Positions 5,507 through 6,891 of a stretch of DNA of 6,891 bases are shown here, in pieces; the stretch's first letter is position 1; each line of letters begins with the position of its first letter. The notes below the pieces were generated by a model. It worked only from the letters and a program-made list of their open reading frames with translations, was not told the DNA's origin and did not search any database. The position numbers and the translations under genes are program-made. Source of the stretch: Burkholderiaceae bacterium (lineage in GTDB: Bacteria > Pseudomonadota > Gammaproteobacteria > Burkholderiales > Burkholderiaceae); contig JASLEM010000445.1 of assembly GCA_030151165.1 (NCBI GenBank), forward strand, positions 1 through 6,891. The letters are read 5' to 3'.

Positions 5507-6328
5507 ATGAGCAAGAAGAAATCGCACTCGAACAAGCAGAAGCACGACGACCCGGCCATCGACGCGCTCGCCCACGGCGGCGGCAAATACGAGGATCGGC
5601 TGCGCCCGATGCAGGTGCGCCTCAACGGCGTGATGCGGGCGCTGCAGAAGCGCGGCGAGCGTGTCGTCGTGATCTTCGAGGGGCGCGACACCGCGGGCAA
5701 GGGCGGCGCCATCAAGGCCATCTCCGAGAAGCTGAACACGCGCCAGTGCCACATCGCGGCGCTCGGCGTGCCGAGCGAGCGCGAGCAGCGCGAGTGGTAC
5801 TTCCAGCGCTACGTGCCGTACCTGCCGGCCGCGGGCGAGATGACGCTGTTCGACCGCAGCTGGTACAACCGTGCCGGCGTCGAGCTCGTGATGGGCTACT
5901 GCACGCCCGAGCAGACCAAGGCCTTCCTCGAGCAGGCGCCGGTGTTCGAGAAGCTGCTCGTCGACGACGGCATCCGGCTCTTCAAGTACTGGCTCACCGT
6001 CGACCAGGCCGAGCAGGAGCAGCGCTTCGCCGAGCGGCTCGACGACCCGCTCAAGCAATGGAAGCTCTCGCCGGTCGACCTGCAGGCGCGCACCCGCTAC
6101 GCCGACTACGGCCGCGCGCGCGACCGCATGCTGAAGGCGACGCACACGAAGACGGCGCCGTGGACGCTGGTCGACTTCAACGACCAGAAGGAAGGCCGCC
6201 TGAGGCTGATTGCCGACCTGCTGTCGCGCCTGCCCGAGCCGGAGGATCCTGCGCCGGACTTCGAGATCCCGCCGCTCGCGGGCAAGCCGCAACGCGAGAA
6301 GTTCACCGGGCCGCTGAAGCCGATCTAG
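5507..6328 (+). CDS. ppk2: Polyphosphate kinase 2 family protein (polyphosphate:nucleotide phosphotransferase)
   Basis: This 273-residue cytosolic protein belongs to the PPK2 family, which transfers phosphate between inorganic polyphosphate and nucleotides, mostly making ADP/ATP or GDP/GTP from polyphosphate. The Walker A segment is [13 protein letters not shown] (residues 57-69, with K65), and the Walker B segment is [13 protein letters not shown] (114-126, with D116). The lid region with conserved basic residues is [14 protein letters not shown] (185-198) and continues to [16 protein letters not shown] (97-107) and FKYWLTVD (159-166) are further family signatures. The length and single-domain form fit the one-domain enzymes (class I-like); nucleotide preference cannot be read safely from sequence. 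The Lys/Ser-rich N-terminus ([12 protein letters not shown]) is not conserved in the family, but 5507 is the first usable start after the stop of the preceding gene, which is in the same frame. It follows the Ala/Gln gene by 57 bp and precedes hemE by 46 bp. Confidence 0.95.
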   Translation: MSKKKSHSNKQKHDDPAIDALAHGGGKYEDRLRPMQVRLNGVMRALQKRGERVVVIFEGRDTAGKGGAIKAISEKLNTRQCHIAALGVPSEREQREWYFQRYVPYLPAAGEMTLFDRSWYNRAGVELVMGYCTPEQTKAFLEQAPVFEKLLVDDGIRLFKYWLTVDQAEQEQRFAERLDDPLKQWKLSPVDLQARTRYADYGRARDRMLKATHTKTAPWTLVDFNDQKEGRLRLIADLLSRLPEPEDPAPDFEIPPLAGKPQREKFTGPLKPI

Positions 6329-6333
6329 GCCTT

Positions 6334-6358
6334 GCGCGGCGAGGCGGCCGCCCCGCGC
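6334..6358. other. GC-rich imperfect inverted repeat between ppk2 and hemE
   Basis: GCGCGG at 6334-6339 can pair with CCGCGC at 6353-6358 around a GC-rich centre. No T-tract follows, so termination is doubtful. It is followed by the AT-rich patch GGATAATCC (6361-6369), the only -10-like sequence near the hemE start, but no good -35 element lies 16-18 bp before it. Confidence 0.3.
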
Positions 6359-6374
6359 GCGGATAATCCGCCGC

Positions 6375-6891
6375 ATGTGGCCCCTCCTGAAAAACGACAG
6401 CTTCCTGCGCGCCTGCCTGCGCCAGCCGACCGACACCACGCCGCTGTGGCTGATGCGCCAGGCGGGGCGCTACCTGCCGGAGTACAAGGCCACGCGCGCG
6501 CGCGCCGGCAGCTTCATGGGGCTGGCGACGAACGTCGACTACGCCACCGAGGTCACGCTGCAGCCGCTGGAGCGCTTTCCGCTCGACGCCGCGATCCTGT
6601 TCTCCGACATCCTGACCGTCCCCGACGCGATGGGCCTGGGCCTGTCGTTCGCGGAAGGCGAGGGCCCGCGCTTCGCGAGGACCGTGCGCGACGAAGCCGC
6701 CGTCGACGCGCTCGCCGTGCCGGACATGGACAAGCTGCGCTACGTCTTCGACGCCGTCACCTCCATCCGCAAGGCCCTGGACGGCCGCGTGCCGCTGATC
6801 GGCTTCTCGGGCAGCCCGTGGACGCTGGCCTGCTACATGGTCGAGGGCGCCGGCTCCGACGACTACCGGCGGGTCAAGACGCTGATGTACG
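6375..6891 (+). CDS. hemE: Uroporphyrinogen decarboxylase, N-terminal part (3' end outside window)
   Basis: The window holds the first 172 codons, about half of a family usually 350-370 residues long. The enzyme removes four carboxyl groups from uroporphyrinogen III to give coproporphyrinogen III, a cytosolic step of haem and chlorophyll synthesis. Visible signatures are [16 protein letters not shown] (5-20), the substrate-binding [10 protein letters not shown] (28-37, with R28 matching human Arg37), the [20 protein letters not shown] stretch (61-80, with D78 matching the catalytic human Asp86), PDAMGLGL (83-90), and [16 protein letters not shown] (143-158, with Y154 matching human Tyr164). 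All checked catalytic residues are present. The ATG at 6375 fits the start of known HemE proteins; no clear Shine-Dalgarno sequence precedes it. Identification is secure. Confidence 0.98.
   Translation, partial: MWPLLKNDSFLRACLRQPTDTTPLWLMRQAGRYLPEYKATRARAGSFMGLATNVDYATEVTLQPLERFPLDAAILFSDILTVPDAMGLGLSFAEGEGPRFARTVRDEAAVDALAVPDMDKLRYVFDAVTSIRKALDGRVPLIGFSGSPWTLACYMVEGAGSDDYRRVKTLMY

Noticed and set aside
3308..6439. Minus-strand open frame of 1043 codons opposite the Ala/Gln gene, ppk2 and the start of hemE
   Set aside because: It is a by-product of repeated GCC/GCG and CAG codons read backwards, giving endless Leu/Gly/Arg. It runs antisense through the unmistakable ppk2 and into hemE, and its protein shows no motif.

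Overview
The window is GC-rich DNA (about 70% by eye) with strong G/C bias at third codon positions. The best-conserved proteins (F1 beta and epsilon subunits, a PPK2 kinase, uroporphyrinogen decarboxylase) and the gene set suggest a Betaproteobacterium of the order Burkholderiales, probably near the Leptothrix/Rubrivivax/Comamonadaceae group. That placement is inferred from protein resemblance and was not tested by a search.

Layout from left to right. Positions 2-361 hold the 3' end of atpD. A 130-bp gap follows that contains a palindromic, REP-like element. atpC is at 492-917 and ends the atp operon, followed by a GNRA-looped intrinsic terminator at 958-988. On the minus strand, converging on the atp operon, is a flagellin gene (1039-2823) with classical D0/D1 ends and an enlarged middle that carries three related repeats. 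A 284-bp divergent intergenic region (2824-3107) contains two interleaved perfect inverted repeats, arranged so that a transcript could fold as a pseudoknot. On the plus strand a two-gene unit with an ATGA overlap follows: a 125-aa unnamed protein (3108-3485) and a 655-aa Ala/Gln-rich helical repeat protein (3482-5449). Next are a PPK2-type polyphosphate kinase (5507-6328), whose start codon lies directly behind a 12-bp hairpin, and the first 172 codons of hemE (6375 to the window edge).

How the parts fit: atpD/atpC (ATP synthesis), ppk2 (nucleotide phosphorylation from polyphosphate) and hemE (tetrapyrrole synthesis) are core metabolic genes. The flagellin and the Ala/Gln operon lie between them as accessory genes of different character. 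The main candidate for something undescribed is the 3108-5449 pair. Its large protein is almost free of Arg, Cys, His and Trp. It has 18- and 11-residue helical repeats on both sides of a central segment that holds its only two cysteines and only histidine in one C-x-C-x-x-H motif, and it ends in a Pro-Ser-Met/Leu tripeptide tail. I could not assign a function. A link to a contractile-injection or type VI secretion spike is a weak hypothesis.
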